DNA from: Mesocentrotus franciscanus | Lineage: Eukaryota > Echinodermata > Echinoidea > Camarodonta > Strongylocentrotidae | Length of the DNA stretch: 64,000 nucleotides | Reading direction: 5' to 3' | Assembly: GCA_037976565.1 (NCBI GenBank) | Contig: CP137679.1 | Location: forward strand, 25,649,547-25,713,546 | Shown here: in pieces, positions 1-12,153 of the stretch | Layout of the letters: every line of letters starts with the position of its first letter | How positions within the stretch are numbered: position 1 is the first letter of the stretch | Position numbers and translations under genes: made by a program | Notes under the pieces: generated by a model | Databases searched by the model: none | Told to the model about the DNA's origin: nothing | The model's input: only the letters and a program-made list of their open reading frames with translations

Positions 1-148
1 TCTTGCCTGACTGTAAATATAGGAATTTGTCATTTTCCAACAAACGCATAAAAAAGTATAATTTACTAAAAATTGAGGAAAAATCTCGAAAACTATGTCG
101 ATCATTTCAGCAACATTTGTAAATCACCGGTATTGAACTAGAAATAAA

Positions 149-492
149 ATGAATTATATTGCCCCCCCCCTCCATAAGTGCGCCAATTTTTTTGGCGGGG
201 GAGGAGAGGCAAGGTCCTCCCCCCCCCCGATCCACAACTTGTTGGCGGGAAAATTGCAACTGATTTCCTTCTTCTTTTCTTTTCTTCTTCCCTTTATCTC
301 CTCTTTTCTTTTTTTATTTCCCTTTCCTTCCTTCTATCTTGTTTTTGATGATGGGGAGGTAACAGCCTGGGAGGTAAGGACCTTTCGCCCCCCACAATCT
401 CCTTCTTTTCCCCTTTTTCTTCTTCCTCTTCTTTCTTTCCCTTTCTCTCCTTCTTCCCTTTCGCTTCTTTCTCTCTCTCTCTCTTTTTGGCG
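149..492. repeat. Polypyrimidine low-complexity tract
   Basis: Runs of C (to 10), then TTTCTTCC/CTCTCTCT-type pyrimidine sequence to 492. No coding signal; the open frames here are compositional. Bases 1-148 and 493-770 hold nothing I recognise. Confidence 0.8.
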
Positions 493-775
493 GGGGGTCT
501 GATTTGGAGCAGTACAATTCATTAAAAAATATAGTGTGTTAGGTATCATATTTCATCAAATTTTTGCAAGCATGTTATGATCTTTATAATTCGATATATT
601 CATTTCCTGTAGGTAGCAAGTAGTGCTATTTATTAAGCATCAAGTTAGATTTGTAAATACATGTAGTTACATAATTTACAGCAACTGAAAATACTGCGAG
701 AACATGGCAATGAGCTCGAGGGTGAACACTCGAGAAAAAATTGCTATTAGTCGCTTTAAATCAGGCGCACATTTT

Positions 776-1320
776 ACGTAGAAAGGAAAAAAGGGGCACG
801 TATTACAAAGGAAAAGAGGCATGCACCTATCAGATTTTAATAAGGGCATTATTCTATCAGAGGTTAAAAGGGGGGTATTTATGAGACGGGGAAAGGGCTC
901 TTAATAAAAGGAACAAAGGCACTTGTAAGAAAGGAAAAGGGATCACTTGTGAATAGTAAAAAGGGGCACTAATCAGAGATTAAAAGGAGCACTTATTAAA
1001 AAGGAAAACGGGCACATGTCAGATTTGAATAGGGGCATTTACACAGTTGAAAAGGGGCATTTATAAGAAGGGGAAAAGTGTCACTTATCAGAAGGAAAAA
1101 GGGCAATTATATGAACAAGGAAAAGGGCATATGTCAAACTAAAAGGGCTATTTATTTGAAGAGGAAGTAAAAGGGGGCATTTTTCCTCTGTAAAAGGGGG
1201 AACTTTGGGGTACTTGAAAAAGTGTTGGGAGCGTGCCCCCGGAAGGATCGAAAACATATTTCTTTCTAAACAGGGGCACTTATCTGAAGTAAAAGGGGGC
1301 ATTCGAAAACGTTGGGGCAT
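776..1320 (-). repeat. GTGCCCC-type minisatellite, inverted distal copy
   Basis: Irregular 25-35 bp units of the form AAAAGGGGCACTTATCAGAAGG, the reverse complement of the units at 23.7-25.4 and 27.0-28.7 kb. Beyond the shared unit, the segment around 1,205-1,245 (gggtacttgaaaaagtg) matches the complement of 24,320-24,360, so this is a true inverted copy of that block rather than a chance motif. Confidence 0.75.
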
Positions 1321-1404
1321 TTTTTGTGTTTTTGTTTCTAATTTTATGTTCTAAATCTTGCCTTTTAAGTACAGTCATCAAAGGTGTTTCAAATATCAAC
1401 ATTG

Positions 1405-1465
1405 CATCCTATCTTTCTCTCTCACCCTTCCCCTCTCTCTCTCTCTCTCTCTCTCTCTCCCCTCT
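1405..1465. repeat. (CT)n microsatellite
   Basis: About 20 uninterrupted CT units with C-rich edges. From 1,466 to 1,976 no feature is recognised. Confidence 0.85.
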
Positions 1466-1976
1466 TCCCCTCCTGTCATATAACTTTTTGATATCTTTGT
1501 ATAGAATAATTATGTTACAAAATATTATAAGGGAACCATTTCACAAATCAGCAGTCATTCTTTTCGCACATCACATGATTACGCATCGTCAAATGCTCTG
1601 CAGTTTAGACATTCAAACTTTTAATATATACAATAACAGTTGAGTTATGTATTATATCATATTCTCACTGTCATATAGGCAGACAATATTTAATAAATAC
1701 AAAATAATATAATACAATTTAAAAAAGTTTTCCCACATCACCTGTTACATTTTTTGTTTACCTTCAAAGTTTCTAGGAATAGTAAGTAATGATATCTGCC
1801 TCAGCAGCGTGCATGGTTAAGATATTATTTTTTAAATGGTTAAATTATGATGCAATAAATGCACTTGCATTTCACGGCTTTCAGGAACGTTATTAAATAT
1901 ATTTTTAGACAATATCATCATGTAAAAGAAAAAAACATCTAGTTCCTTTAGATGGGACACGAAAGTAAAACAAATC

Positions 1977-2188
1977 GGCCAGTACTGCAGTAGACACTTT
2001 TCGCCAATCGCTAGCAGACTCATCTCGCCGATCGGCCAGTGGACACTTTTCGCCAATCGCAGACTCATCTCGCCGATCTAGGAGACACATCTCGCCGGGG
2101 GAATGCGGCAAGATGTGCCTGTAAGACGCAGCTCGCCAGGCGAGATGCGTCTGTACAGACGTGATTTCGCTAGGACACATCTCGCCAC
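1977..2188. repeat. CATCTCGCC-type tandem and inverted short repeats
   Basis: Two near-identical units of about 57 bp (cttttcgccaatcgc ... actcatctcgccgatc) followed by single and inverted GGCGAGATG words (about 2,136-2,148 against 2,174-2,186). Looks like the remains of a small inverted-repeat element. Confidence 0.5.
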
Positions 2189-2258
2189 GACACCGGTATA
2201 ATTGTGAAGCGATTCTACACAAAGTCGACAGATTCTTGTACATGCATGGCCGCAAATA

Positions 2259-2489
2259 CAGAAGCGGATCTAGAGGGGGGGTTGGGGTTGCAACCCCCAA
2301 AAATCCGGGGACCATTTTTTTAAATCTTATCTTTCATTTTCACACACAGATTTTCAAAAATTTTCCCTACTGTGGGAGGGGGACACCCTCCCACACCCTC
2401 CCTCGCTCGCTCCGCTCGCTTGGACTCGGTCGCTACGCTCCCTCGCATACCACCCAAGCCCCCTTTATAAAAAGCTGGATCCGCCCCTG
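2259..2489 (+). mobile_element. MITE with CAGRRGCGGATC termini (hAT-like)
   Basis: Ends CAGAAGCGGATCTAG and CTGGATCCGCCCCTG are inverted copies of each other, the same termini as the element at 49,943-50,214. Interior has G/C-rich runs and a Cgctcgctccgctcgct stretch. No clear target duplication remains here. Confidence 0.7.
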
Positions 2490-2666
2490 AAATATCTGCC
2501 ATTTATGTAAATTCAGTCAAGCGTGAAACTTGTATGGTAGGGGGAAAATAAATATGAATACTCTGTCGAGTACAAGAGTGGGTGAGTTGATACTAAACAT
2601 TGGCAAATGTTGTATATGGCCCCAATTAAAATAGACAGGATTGGGCGAAAAATCTTTCCGTTGGCC

Positions 2667-3166
2667 NNNNNNNNNNNNNNNNNNNNNNNNNNNNNNNNNN
2701 NNNNNNNNNNNNNNNNNNNNNNNNNNNNNNNNNNNNNNNNNNNNNNNNNNNNNNNNNNNNNNNNNNNNNNNNNNNNNNNNNNNNNNNNNNNNNNNNNNNN
2801 NNNNNNNNNNNNNNNNNNNNNNNNNNNNNNNNNNNNNNNNNNNNNNNNNNNNNNNNNNNNNNNNNNNNNNNNNNNNNNNNNNNNNNNNNNNNNNNNNNNN
2901 NNNNNNNNNNNNNNNNNNNNNNNNNNNNNNNNNNNNNNNNNNNNNNNNNNNNNNNNNNNNNNNNNNNNNNNNNNNNNNNNNNNNNNNNNNNNNNNNNNNN
3001 NNNNNNNNNNNNNNNNNNNNNNNNNNNNNNNNNNNNNNNNNNNNNNNNNNNNNNNNNNNNNNNNNNNNNNNNNNNNNNNNNNNNNNNNNNNNNNNNNNNN
3101 NNNNNNNNNNNNNNNNNNNNNNNNNNNNNNNNNNNNNNNNNNNNNNNNNNNNNNNNNNNNNNNNNN
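2667..3166. other. Assembly gap (500 N)
   Basis: Exactly 500 N, probably a fixed-size placeholder. It falls inside the palindromic part of the tandem units that follow, a typical place for assembly failure. Bases 2,490-2,666 hold nothing recognised. Confidence 0.98.
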
Positions 3167-5002
3167 TCATAGGCTCACACTTGTGCATACCGACCATGTA
3201 ATGCATATATATCACTGTTTTGTGAAACTGAAACTACATGTAATGTACATGTAAACTGGAAATGCCATAACTTTCTTATTTTACATCATATTTTGATGAA
3301 ATTGTTAGTGTTATGCTTGTTTGGTTTTACTCATAATTCAAATCAACTTGATGTTGAGGTGCATTGGCCTTAGCTTAGTCAAATTCATGACAACCACACT
3401 TTCCTGTTCATACATTAGTGGAGTTAGTTTAGCTGCACTGTACATAGTGAAAGCATAGTGTATTTTCAGTGATGTCCATGTACTCCATACAGTGGCTGGG
3501 GAGGACCTTGTGGAGGGCACTGGTATGGCCAGAGGCTTAACCTCATGACCCCATGTCCATGCTAAACTCCTTACATCTTCCTCTCTGGGTGTTAAATGCT
3601 AGTGCATGCCTTTTAATACATAAATGTAGGGGCAGATTAATTCTGGTGGGGGTTCCTGTGTAAGAAGGTTAATTTCATTGAAAGTAGTGATATCAGAGTA
3701 ACCAGGAGCTCCTTGAGCAACTAAAAACTGTAAAAGTGACTTATTTTACTAAACTGATATGCCTGACCTACATGTACAGTGTACATGTGTAGACCTACAT
3801 ACATGTATAGACAGGCTGTAAATACTTAAAGGGATATCCAACCCAAATAGACAACTACTCTAAATAAAGCAGAAAAATCAGAGAAGCAAACTGATGAAAG
3901 TTTCAATTAAATCTGACTAAATATAAGAAAGTTATGAAATTTTAAAAGTTGTAATTACTATAATGTACAGTTGTCGACTGCACAATGACTAAAAAAACAC
4001 AATTTGCCAGTAAATGTGTTTCTCCAGGAAAATATTCCTTAAAAGTTGTCTAGTAAGAGCACAAACATATCCCAGTCAGTTTGACAGACATTTCGAATCA
4101 CCTGGGTCAAACAAATTCGTAAAACCACGGAAATCGGAGCAGTGACACTGATGGCTGCCGCTCAAGCGCACGCTCAGCATGAATATTCATATTTGCTGTG
4201 CTGCGCCACATCAAGATGAACTTTCTTTTCGCCATGTTGAATCGACGATATACAACATGGATAAATTGGTTTAGGACAAGGAATCACCTATATTTGCCTC
4301 TCATTTTTTAAATATTAAACTTTAGGAGGAAAAAATTCACAGTATCTTGGTTTAGCTTTTTCAGCTTTTTTCACGCTACTGACCTGCTGAAAACAAGAAA
4401 CTCTAACAAAATGCGTTTTGGGGGGCTAGATGACACACCAGGGGGTAGTCATAACAGCATCTATTGCATTGCTAATCAAATAGTGTGTTGTGAAGAATTC
4501 ATGTACATATAATAATCATGAATAAGAAAAAGAATTGAAGCTGGAATGGAAAATGAGCACAGAACTTTATTTTAAGTATGGCTCTTTTTTTATAAACCTA
4601 TCTTAAAATTAAGTGCACCTAACATCAAGCTGATTTGAATAGATAGAGAAAAATCAAACAAGCATAACACTGAAAATTTCATCAAAATAAGATATAAAAT
4701 AAGAAAGTTACATCATTTTTAAGTTTTACAGTTTTATGCATAACGTGGTCGGTTTGCAAATGAGGGAGCCGATGATGTCACATACCCACTATTCTATATA
4801 CATGTACTGTATTATATTTTATCATATGAAATTTCAAATATTTCAATTTTTATAAAGAAGTTCTCAATTGAATCACAATAAGTTACAATCATGATGAGTT
4901 TACATGTTCCATGAGGAGAAAACTATGTTTTACATTATTGGAGCAAAAATTTGAATATTTGAAATTTTGTATCATTATATAATAGAATAGTGGGTGTGTG
5001 AC
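3167..5002 (+). repeat. Tandem unit 1 of three (left side cut by the gap)
   Basis: Begins tcataggctcacac and repeats at 5,003 and 8,250 with very high similarity. Contains TTAAAGGGATATCC at about 3,829 and half of a palindromic element at its right end. It lacks a segment of about 1.36 kb present in unit 2 (breakpoint at about 4,428). Confidence 0.9.
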
Positions 5003-5207
5003 ATCATAGGCTCACGCTTGTGCATACCGACCATGTTATGCATATATATATCACTGTTTTGTGAAACTACATGTATGTACATGTAAAACTTTAAAATGCC
5101 ATAACTTTCTTATTTTACATCATATTTTGATGAAATTGTTAGTGTTATGCTTGTTTGGTTTTACTCATAATTCAAATCAACTTGATGTTGAGGTGGACTT
5201 GGCCTTA
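4607..5207. mobile_element. Palindromic element across units 1 and 2
   Basis: Left arm from AAGTGCACCTAACATC is the approximate reverse complement of the right arm ending TGATGTTGAGGTGGACTT. Arms are 200-270 bases with a short centre near 4,880. A second copy occupies 7,851-8,453. The unit 1/2 and 2/3 boundaries fall inside it. Confidence 0.7.
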
Positions 5208-8200
5208 GCTTAGTCAATTCATGACAACCAAACTTTCCTTTTCATACATTAGTGGAGTTAGTTTAGGCTGCACTGTACCAGGGACATGAAAGAGACTGTA
5301 CATAGTGAAAGCATAGTGTATTTTCAGTGATGTCCATGTACCGGTATCCATACAGTGGCTGGGGAGTGACCTTGTGGAGGGCACTGGTATTTGGCCAGAG
5401 GCTTAACCTCATGACCCCATGTCCATGCTAAACTCCTTACATCTTCCTCTCTGGGTGTTAAATGCTAGTACATGCCTTGTAAATACATAAATGTAGGGGC
5501 AGATTAATTCAGGGGGGGGGGTTCCCTGTGTAGAAGGTTATTTTCATTGAAAGTAGTGATATCAGAGTAACCAAGGAGCTCCTTGGAGCAACTAAAAACT
5601 GTAAAAAGTGACTTATTTTACTCAAACTGATATGCCTGACCTACATGTACAGTGTACATGTGTAGACCTACATACATGTATGTAGACAGGCTGTAAATAC
5701 TTAAAGGGATATCCAACCCAAATAGACAACTACTCTAAATAAAGCAGAAAAATCAGAGAAGCAAACTGATGAAAGTTTCAATTAAATCTGACTAAATATA
5801 AGAAAGTTATGAAATTTTAAAAGTTGTAATTACTATAATGTACAGTTGTCGCACAATGACTAAAAAAACACATTTTGCCAGTAAATGTGTTTCTCCAGAA
5901 AAATATTCCTTAAAAGTTGTCTAGTAAGAGCACCAACATATCCCAGTCAGTTTGACAGACATTTCGAATCACCTGGGTCAAACAAATTCCGGTAAAAACC
6001 ACGGAAATCGGGAGCAGTGACACTGATGGCTGCCGCTCAAGCGCACGCTCAGCATGAATATTCATATTTGCTGTGCTGCGCTGCTACACGATGCGAACTT
6101 TCTCTTTGCCATGTTGAATCGACGATATACAACATGGATAAATTGGTTTAGGACAAGGAATCACCTATATTTGCCTCTCATTTTTAAATATTAAACTTTA
6201 GGAGGAAAAAATTCACAGTATCTTGGTTTAGCTTTTTTCAGCTTTTTTCAGCTTTTTTCACGCTACTGACCTGCTGAAAACAAGAAACTCCAACAAAATG
6301 CGTTTTGGGGGGCTTACCATAACTGGAATTGGGCTTTAAGAATTCTGATACCATCAAGAAATGGGATCAAATATTTAAAGTATCAGAGCGAAGGTTTTAA
6401 AATGCTTTTATCCTTAATAATATTGGTATCATTGCAAAGGTAATGTTACAATCTTTCTAATAATTCATATTTACTTTTCAAAAATTGTTACAGAATTGAC
6501 TAATCTGCTATCAAAAATGATGAATTTGCTACCCGTTTTTCCGCTCGATCAGCCCGCTGTTCGCTGGTACGATGTGTGACGTAATAGGTTGGGCACATGA
6601 GCGAGAGCGCCCAAGCCCCTCACACAGCTCTGTCCGCTGCATGCATTATACGTATATATGAAAGCCAGTCGAACGCGAAATATCCTATCACAATGTCCGA
6701 GCTTGAGGAAGAAGTTTTACTAAATTTAGATATCTAAGTTGATGAGCACAGCTCCACAACTAGTGACAGTGATTTATTTGATTCTTTGTATGTTTTAGTA
6801 GGCTATCTCCACGCCGAGTTGCGGGTCAAAAATGGATACGAAAGTACACTAGCGCCATGAAATTCCCAAGTTCGAGCTGGCTGATCCGAGCTGCCGCGCC
6901 CCACCGGCCCCGCTGAACTGGCGATCGATCCGTCATGCACTGGGGTGACTGACTGGGCGAGACATTTTCTAATTTTTAGAAAGTGTAGGGCTATTTTGGC
7001 AAATTTCACGGATAAAAAAAACAAAGAACAATAGATGTGAGATTATATATTGCGAATACCAATTACATATATGCACCATAAATGGAACTGCACGACATCA
7101 TAAAAATGCAAAGCCAAAGGGACTCTCGTGATTTATCAACACTCAACAGCAATCACCAATCATCTTACACATGCCAAGCCATGACCGAAAACTTCACAGC
7201 AAATTACACAAAACGGAAGAATATTTGGACAAATCGATCTGCACGATTCACCCCCTCGTATTACATTACATAATTTGCTTAATATGCAATAATAAAATGT
7301 CATTTCCTGATTTCGAGAGATTGTTATTCCACTTTCATCAAAGCTGGCTTAGGTATGAATCATTCAAGTCTGGGTAATGTATACTGAATGCAAAATACCG
7401 CACGCGAGCTGAGCGAGAGCCGAGCGAGAGGCCTAGGAATTTCGATCGTGCCCAACCTCTGACGTCATAAGTCTGTACTCCGTAATTTTATTTTTCAAGC
7501 CAGGAAAAGAAGTGCTGAGAAGGGTCTTGGAAAAAGCATCTTATCGCGTTTCATTTATATTTATAATACTTTAGAGCAGATGATTTGTGTTCATATTGGT
7601 GTAAGCTTTCAGTGCATGTATAATTTGTCCATTTTGTGACATTTTGTGACATTTCTTCGCTCAGCTACTTTAAGATGACACACCAGGGGTAGTCATAACA
7701 GCATCTATTGCATTGCTAATCAAATAGTGTGTTGTGAAGAATTCATGTACATATAATAATCATGAATAAGAAAAAGAATTGAAGCTGGAATGGAAAATGA
7801 GCACAGAACTTTATTTTAAGTATGGCTCTTTTTTTATAAACCTATCTTAAATGCCAAGTGCACCCTAACATCAAGCTGATTTGAATAGATGAGAAAAATC
7901 AAACAAGCATAACACTGAAAATTTCATCAAAATAAGATATAAAATAAGAAAGTTACATCATTTTTAAGTTTTACAGTTTTATGCATAACGTGGTCGGTTT
8001 GCAAATGAGGAGCCGATGATGTCACATACCCACTATTCTATATACATGTACTGTATATGTATTTTATCATATGAAATTTCAAATATTTCAATTTTTATAA
8101 AGAAATTCTCAATTGAATCACAATAAGTTACAATGAATCATGATGAGTTTACATGTTCCATGAGGAGAAAAACTATGTTTTACATTATTGGAGCAAAAAA

Positions 8201-8249
8201 TTTGAATATTTGAAATTTTGTATTATATAATAGAATAGTGGGTGTACGA
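5003..8249 (+). repeat. Tandem unit 2, carrying an extra 1.36 kb segment
   Basis: Same order as unit 1, with added sequence from about 6,314 to 7,672 after the run ending ggggggct. Small indels only elsewhere. The open frames in units 1-3 are not conserved and I do not treat them as genes. Confidence 0.9.
6379..7669 (+). mobile_element. 1.29 kb inverted-repeat element at TTAA
   Basis: Left end AGTATCAGAGCGAAG and right end CTTCGCTCAGCTACT are inverted near-copies, each flanked by TTAA. A second inverted pair lies inside (gacgtaataggttgggcac near 6,578 against gtgcccaacctctgacgtc near 7,448). Present only in tandem unit 2, so probably inserted after, or lost in, unit 1. Confidence 0.55.
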
Positions 8250-8453
8250 CATCATAGGCTCACGCTTGTGCATACCGACCATGTTATGCATATATATATC
8301 ACTGTTTTGTGAAACTACATGTATGTACATGTAAAACTTTAAAATGCCACAACTTTCTTATTTTACATCATATTTTGATGAAATTGTTAGTGTTATGCTT
8401 GTTTGGTTTTACTCATAATTCAAATCAACTTGATGTTGAGGTGGACTTGGCCT
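7851..8453. mobile_element. Palindromic element across units 2 and 3
   Basis: Ends GCCAAGTGCACCCTAAC and its complement before ...GGACTTGGCC, the better preserved copy of the 4,607 element. Termini resemble AGGGCAAGTCCACTCC of the element at 9,880, suggesting the same superfamily. Confidence 0.7.
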
Positions 8454-9521
8454 TAGCTTAGTCAATTCATGACAACCAAACTTTCCCTTTTCATACATTA
8501 GTGGAGTTAGTTTAGGCTGCACTGTACCAGGGACATGAAAGAGACTGTACATAGTGAAAGCATAGTGTATTTTCAGTGATGTCCATGTACCGTATCCATA
8601 CAGTGGCTGGGGAGTGACCTTGTGGAGGGCACTGGTATTTGGCCAGAGGCTTAACCTCATGACCCCATGTCCATGCTAAACTCCTTACATCTTCCTCTCT
8701 GGGTGTTAAATGCTAGTACATGCCTTTTAATACATAAATGTAGGGGCAGATTAATTCTGGTGGGGGTTCCTGTGTAGAAGGTTAATTTCATTGAAAGTAG
8801 TGATATCAGAGTAACCAAGGAGCTCCTTGGAGCAACTAAAAACTGTAAAAAGTGACTTATTTTACTCAAACTGATATGCCTGACCTACATGTACAGTGTA
8901 CATGTGTAGACCTACATACATGTATGTAGACAGGCTGTAAATACTTAAAGGGATATCCAACCCAAATAGGGTGCGTTTATAGGGTCTTGCCACTAGATAT
9001 GTACATATCGAACCCCACTATCGAACCCCACTATCGAACCCCACTATACGAACGTGATTTTCGGGATGTCGCTTTATCGTCTTTCACGATTCAAAATAAA
9101 GGCCTTGTCTCTGCGCAGCTGCTTTGTGCCGTTTGACCCTGGAAGCAGATTAGCCTGGGAAGGACCATAGAGCTATATGGGAAGGTCTGATTTGTATGTG
9201 GGGTTCAAAACAGCTTTGCTTATCGTGTCTCAGAAACGTGATTCTGGCTGTATGTCACATTCAAAACGCACCTTTTTCGGCGTTACAATATGCCCATATC
9301 TAAAGACGTTTGAAATAGGGCTTTGCGTTTATCGCCTTAAAATTTGCCTGAAAGACGCTTTGAAAACGCTGATTCTAGGCAAAAATTTGGTCGATAACGA
9401 CCATAGACAGCTACTCTAAATGAAAGCAGAAAATCAGAGAAGCAAACGTACTGATGAAAGTTTCAATTAAATCTGACTAAATAAAAGAAAGTTATGAAAT
9501 TTTAAAAGTTGTAATTACTAT
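8250..9521 (+). repeat. Tandem unit 3, truncated on the right
   Basis: Follows unit 2 and matches it up to gtaattactata at about 9,521, where similarity ends. Interrupted by the 433-bp insertion at 8,970. From 9,522 to 9,631 nothing is recognised. Confidence 0.85.
8970..9402 (+). mobile_element. 433-bp insertion unique to unit 3
   Basis: Units 1 and 2 read aaatagacaac here; unit 3 is split by 433 bases flanked by ATAG on both sides. Ends are weak inverted repeats (GGTGCGTTTAT and GGTCGTTAT on the other strand). Contains three tandem copies of CGAACCCCACTAT. Family not assigned. Confidence 0.65.
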
Positions 9522-9631
9522 ACACATGTACATATGGGCACTTCAAATTGGCTGAAGCGGTAATGTCAATGTGATGTAGTGCCGGACTACGTTCCCATCT
9601 GTTTCAACATATAAAATAAACTACATGTACA

Positions 9632-10676
9632 GGGGGTGTTTCACAAAGACTAAGATTGACTTTAAGTTGGACTTAAGTATGGCAGGCCATTCATGCCACT
9701 GTTTGCTCTTACCATAAGCTGGCATTTGTCTCTCAAGGGACGTACAAATCGTGGTCTCAAATCTACAGAATTTACATTTGTTGATAGTTCATTATTGAAG
9801 GAAAAATATTATCTACAGATTACAATTTAGAGACCAATGGTGATAGCAACCCATGGCAAGAATGGCCTGCCATACTTAAAGCCCAAGTCCACTCCAAAAA
9901 TAACTTACTTTCGATAGAACCAGAAAAATCAGACAAACCAATCAAAAAAAGTTTAAGCAAAATCGGATAACAAATAAGAAAGTTATGAATTTTTAATGAC
10001 ATGAAAAACTTTGAAAATCACTACACAAATTGGCAACTCACTCATGAGTATGTGACGTATGGTCCTCACTATCCACTAATTATTTTCTTTATATTGATAA
10101 TATAAATTTCCTATTTTCACCCTAAGAATCTTATTTCTTCACACCAGCATCCAAGTTAGATTGTTAGTAATATGTTTTGTGATGCACAAATAAAGAGTAA
10201 TTTTGTCCAGTTAAATCATGAAAAAAAAAGAATTTTGATAAACTATTCATATAAAAATCAATAATTATGAAATACAATATTCAGAAAATAGTATCAATTC
10301 TTCATAAAAGTTTTGAAAATCATGCACGCAATATGATACAAATCATATAACCTGGGCAAAGGCATGGGGAAATCAAGTTTGGGATAAAAGAAATTAATGG
10401 GATTAAACTATATAAAGCAATTGATAAGTTGTGAGGATATGACGTCACAAACTGATTACCATCTTGGCAATTTGTGTCGTGATTCTCATTGTTCCATGGT
10501 TTTACATACTTTTTCAAAAATTCATTACTTACTTATTAGTTATCCGATTTTGCTCAAACTTTTTTTGATTGGTTTATCTGATTTTTCTGCTTTTATTGAA
10601 AGTAAGTTATTTTTGGAGTGGACTTGCCCTTTAAGTCCAACTTAAAGTCGATCTTAGTCTTTGTGAAACACCCCCC
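9632..10676 (+). mobile_element. GGGGGTGTTTCAC MITE split by a second MITE
   Basis: Both ends match the intact copy at 32,598-32,887 (gggtgtttcacaaagac and its complement). The element is interrupted at its right end by the TTAA element at 9,880-10,630. Removing the insert and one TTAA rebuilds the continuous form seen at 32.8 kb. Confidence 0.85.
9880..10630 (+). mobile_element. 751-bp TTAA-flanked inverted-repeat element
   Basis: Left AGCCCAAGTCCACTCC, right GGAGTGGACTTGCCCT, each directly flanked by TTAA. The terminal inverted repeats continue for over 100 bases (caagaataag-like helical AT sequence). No coding capacity. Confidence 0.8.
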
Positions 10677-10679
10677 AGG

Positions 10680-11078
10680 TCTATAATGAATGTTTAATGT
10701 TTAAAATGTGTTCAGTTGGACAAAAAAATTGTGATATTACTCTCTTTTTTTTCTTTTTCTTTTTACATTTCTCAGAGACATGGGCAGAAGTCTGCAAATA
10801 AATCACTTCCAGACTTGGACTTGGACTCGGAGTGCATCAGTACTTTGGATATGCTACCTGTGTGTGTGTTTTTTAAATTATTATCCCACAGAAAGTTTGA
10901 CATGGAATTGAGGGGGTGCAATATAGTGTTCACCCACACTTTTGTGAAAAATGAGTTACATCCATTTTCATCATCTATTTTGAGTGTTCTACATCTTTTA
11001 CAATTTAAAAACAGAAATTGGCTGATTAATAGGCAAATGAATAAATCATTCTTCTTCTGAAAACAAGCAATTATCTGA
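10680..11078. other. No feature recognised
   Basis: AT-rich sequence with one pyrimidine tract at 10,742-10,765. The 114-codon open frame here shows no domain and no splice or start context that would support it. Confidence 0.5.
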
Positions 11079-11812
11079 ACAGAACAAAAAAGTAACTCCC
11101 CTTAATCAAAATGGCGTAGCTTTTAAAGAATCGGTTTTGAGCAAAATAACTTGGCAGGAGTGTTCCTATACAGTACTTATTGACTAACTTTTCTCAGAAA
11201 ATAAAATTGCTCCATTGAGTAATGCATGAGTGAACAAACAAAGGCAAATTTGTAACTTTTCAAAAGTCACAATGGTTATGTTTTATGCTGTTTTGCCAGT
11301 ATTGACAGATTTTTAAAGTGTGCTCACCCAACCAAGACACGATGACAACCTCTTGTGTCACACAACATGTGATGATACATTTTGGTAGAAATATCTTCTT
11401 CCTTTTTTCTTCAATAAGTGGAATAAATGTTGCAATTTCAAAAGGGTTGATTTTTTTAAATTGTGCTCACCCGACAATAAATGATAAAAGTGTTGGGATA
11501 GGTGTTAGGGGGTCAAGCAATGGATGATAAACAACAACAACACAAAAACATGCACCAGAAACCGAATTTACTAAAATCTTGTTTCACATAATCCCCAAAA
11601 TGACCCTTATGACTTTTGAAAAGTGACAGTGACAATTTTCCCTTTAATGTTTGCTCACTCATGCATGACTCGGTGGATCAATCACATGTTCACAGAAAAG
11701 TTACCGTAGTCAATAAGTATAGGAACACTCCTGCCAAGTTATTTTGCTCAATACCTTTTCGTTAAAAAGTTACGCAATTTGGATTAAGGGGGAGTTAATT
11801 TTTTGTTGTGTT
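11079..11812. mobile_element. Fold-back element with long arms
   Basis: Left arm 11,079-11,290 (agtaactccccttaatc, cttggcaggagtgttcc) is inverted at 11,600-11,812 (ggaacactcctgccaag, ggattaagggggagtta). The arms are imperfect. The 300-base centre repeats gtgctcaccc twice. 11,813-12,153 holds nothing recognised. Confidence 0.7.
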
Positions 11813-12153
11813 TAGCATGAAAAATGTGCTAACCCATACATTCCATTCTGGAGGCGCCCATGACAGATATCGTTTGGTAAAGAAAAGTGCATAATTCGTC
11901 AACAAAATGAATTCCATTCTGCAAGGGACACAATGGATCTGACTTTAAAGATATGTAAATTTATTATTTTTGTCTAAAAGGGAGTTAGATGCGAAAATGT
12001 GAATTTTATTAATACATTTTGATTATTGGAGGATAGCACTGTATTCATTTAAATTTTTCGGAGGTGATATTTTTTTCAAATGATTTCCATTTTAGATAAA
12101 AACATATGGGTAGCTTGTAGTAGACAGAGATTCATCAGGTTTCCATGTATATA

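Noticed and set aside
149..502. 117-codon open frame and its opposite-strand K/R/E-rich frames
   Set aside because: Produced by a polypyrimidine tract; no codon or domain support.
2517..3254. Long open frames across 2.6-3.2 kb
   Set aside because: They run through 500 N.
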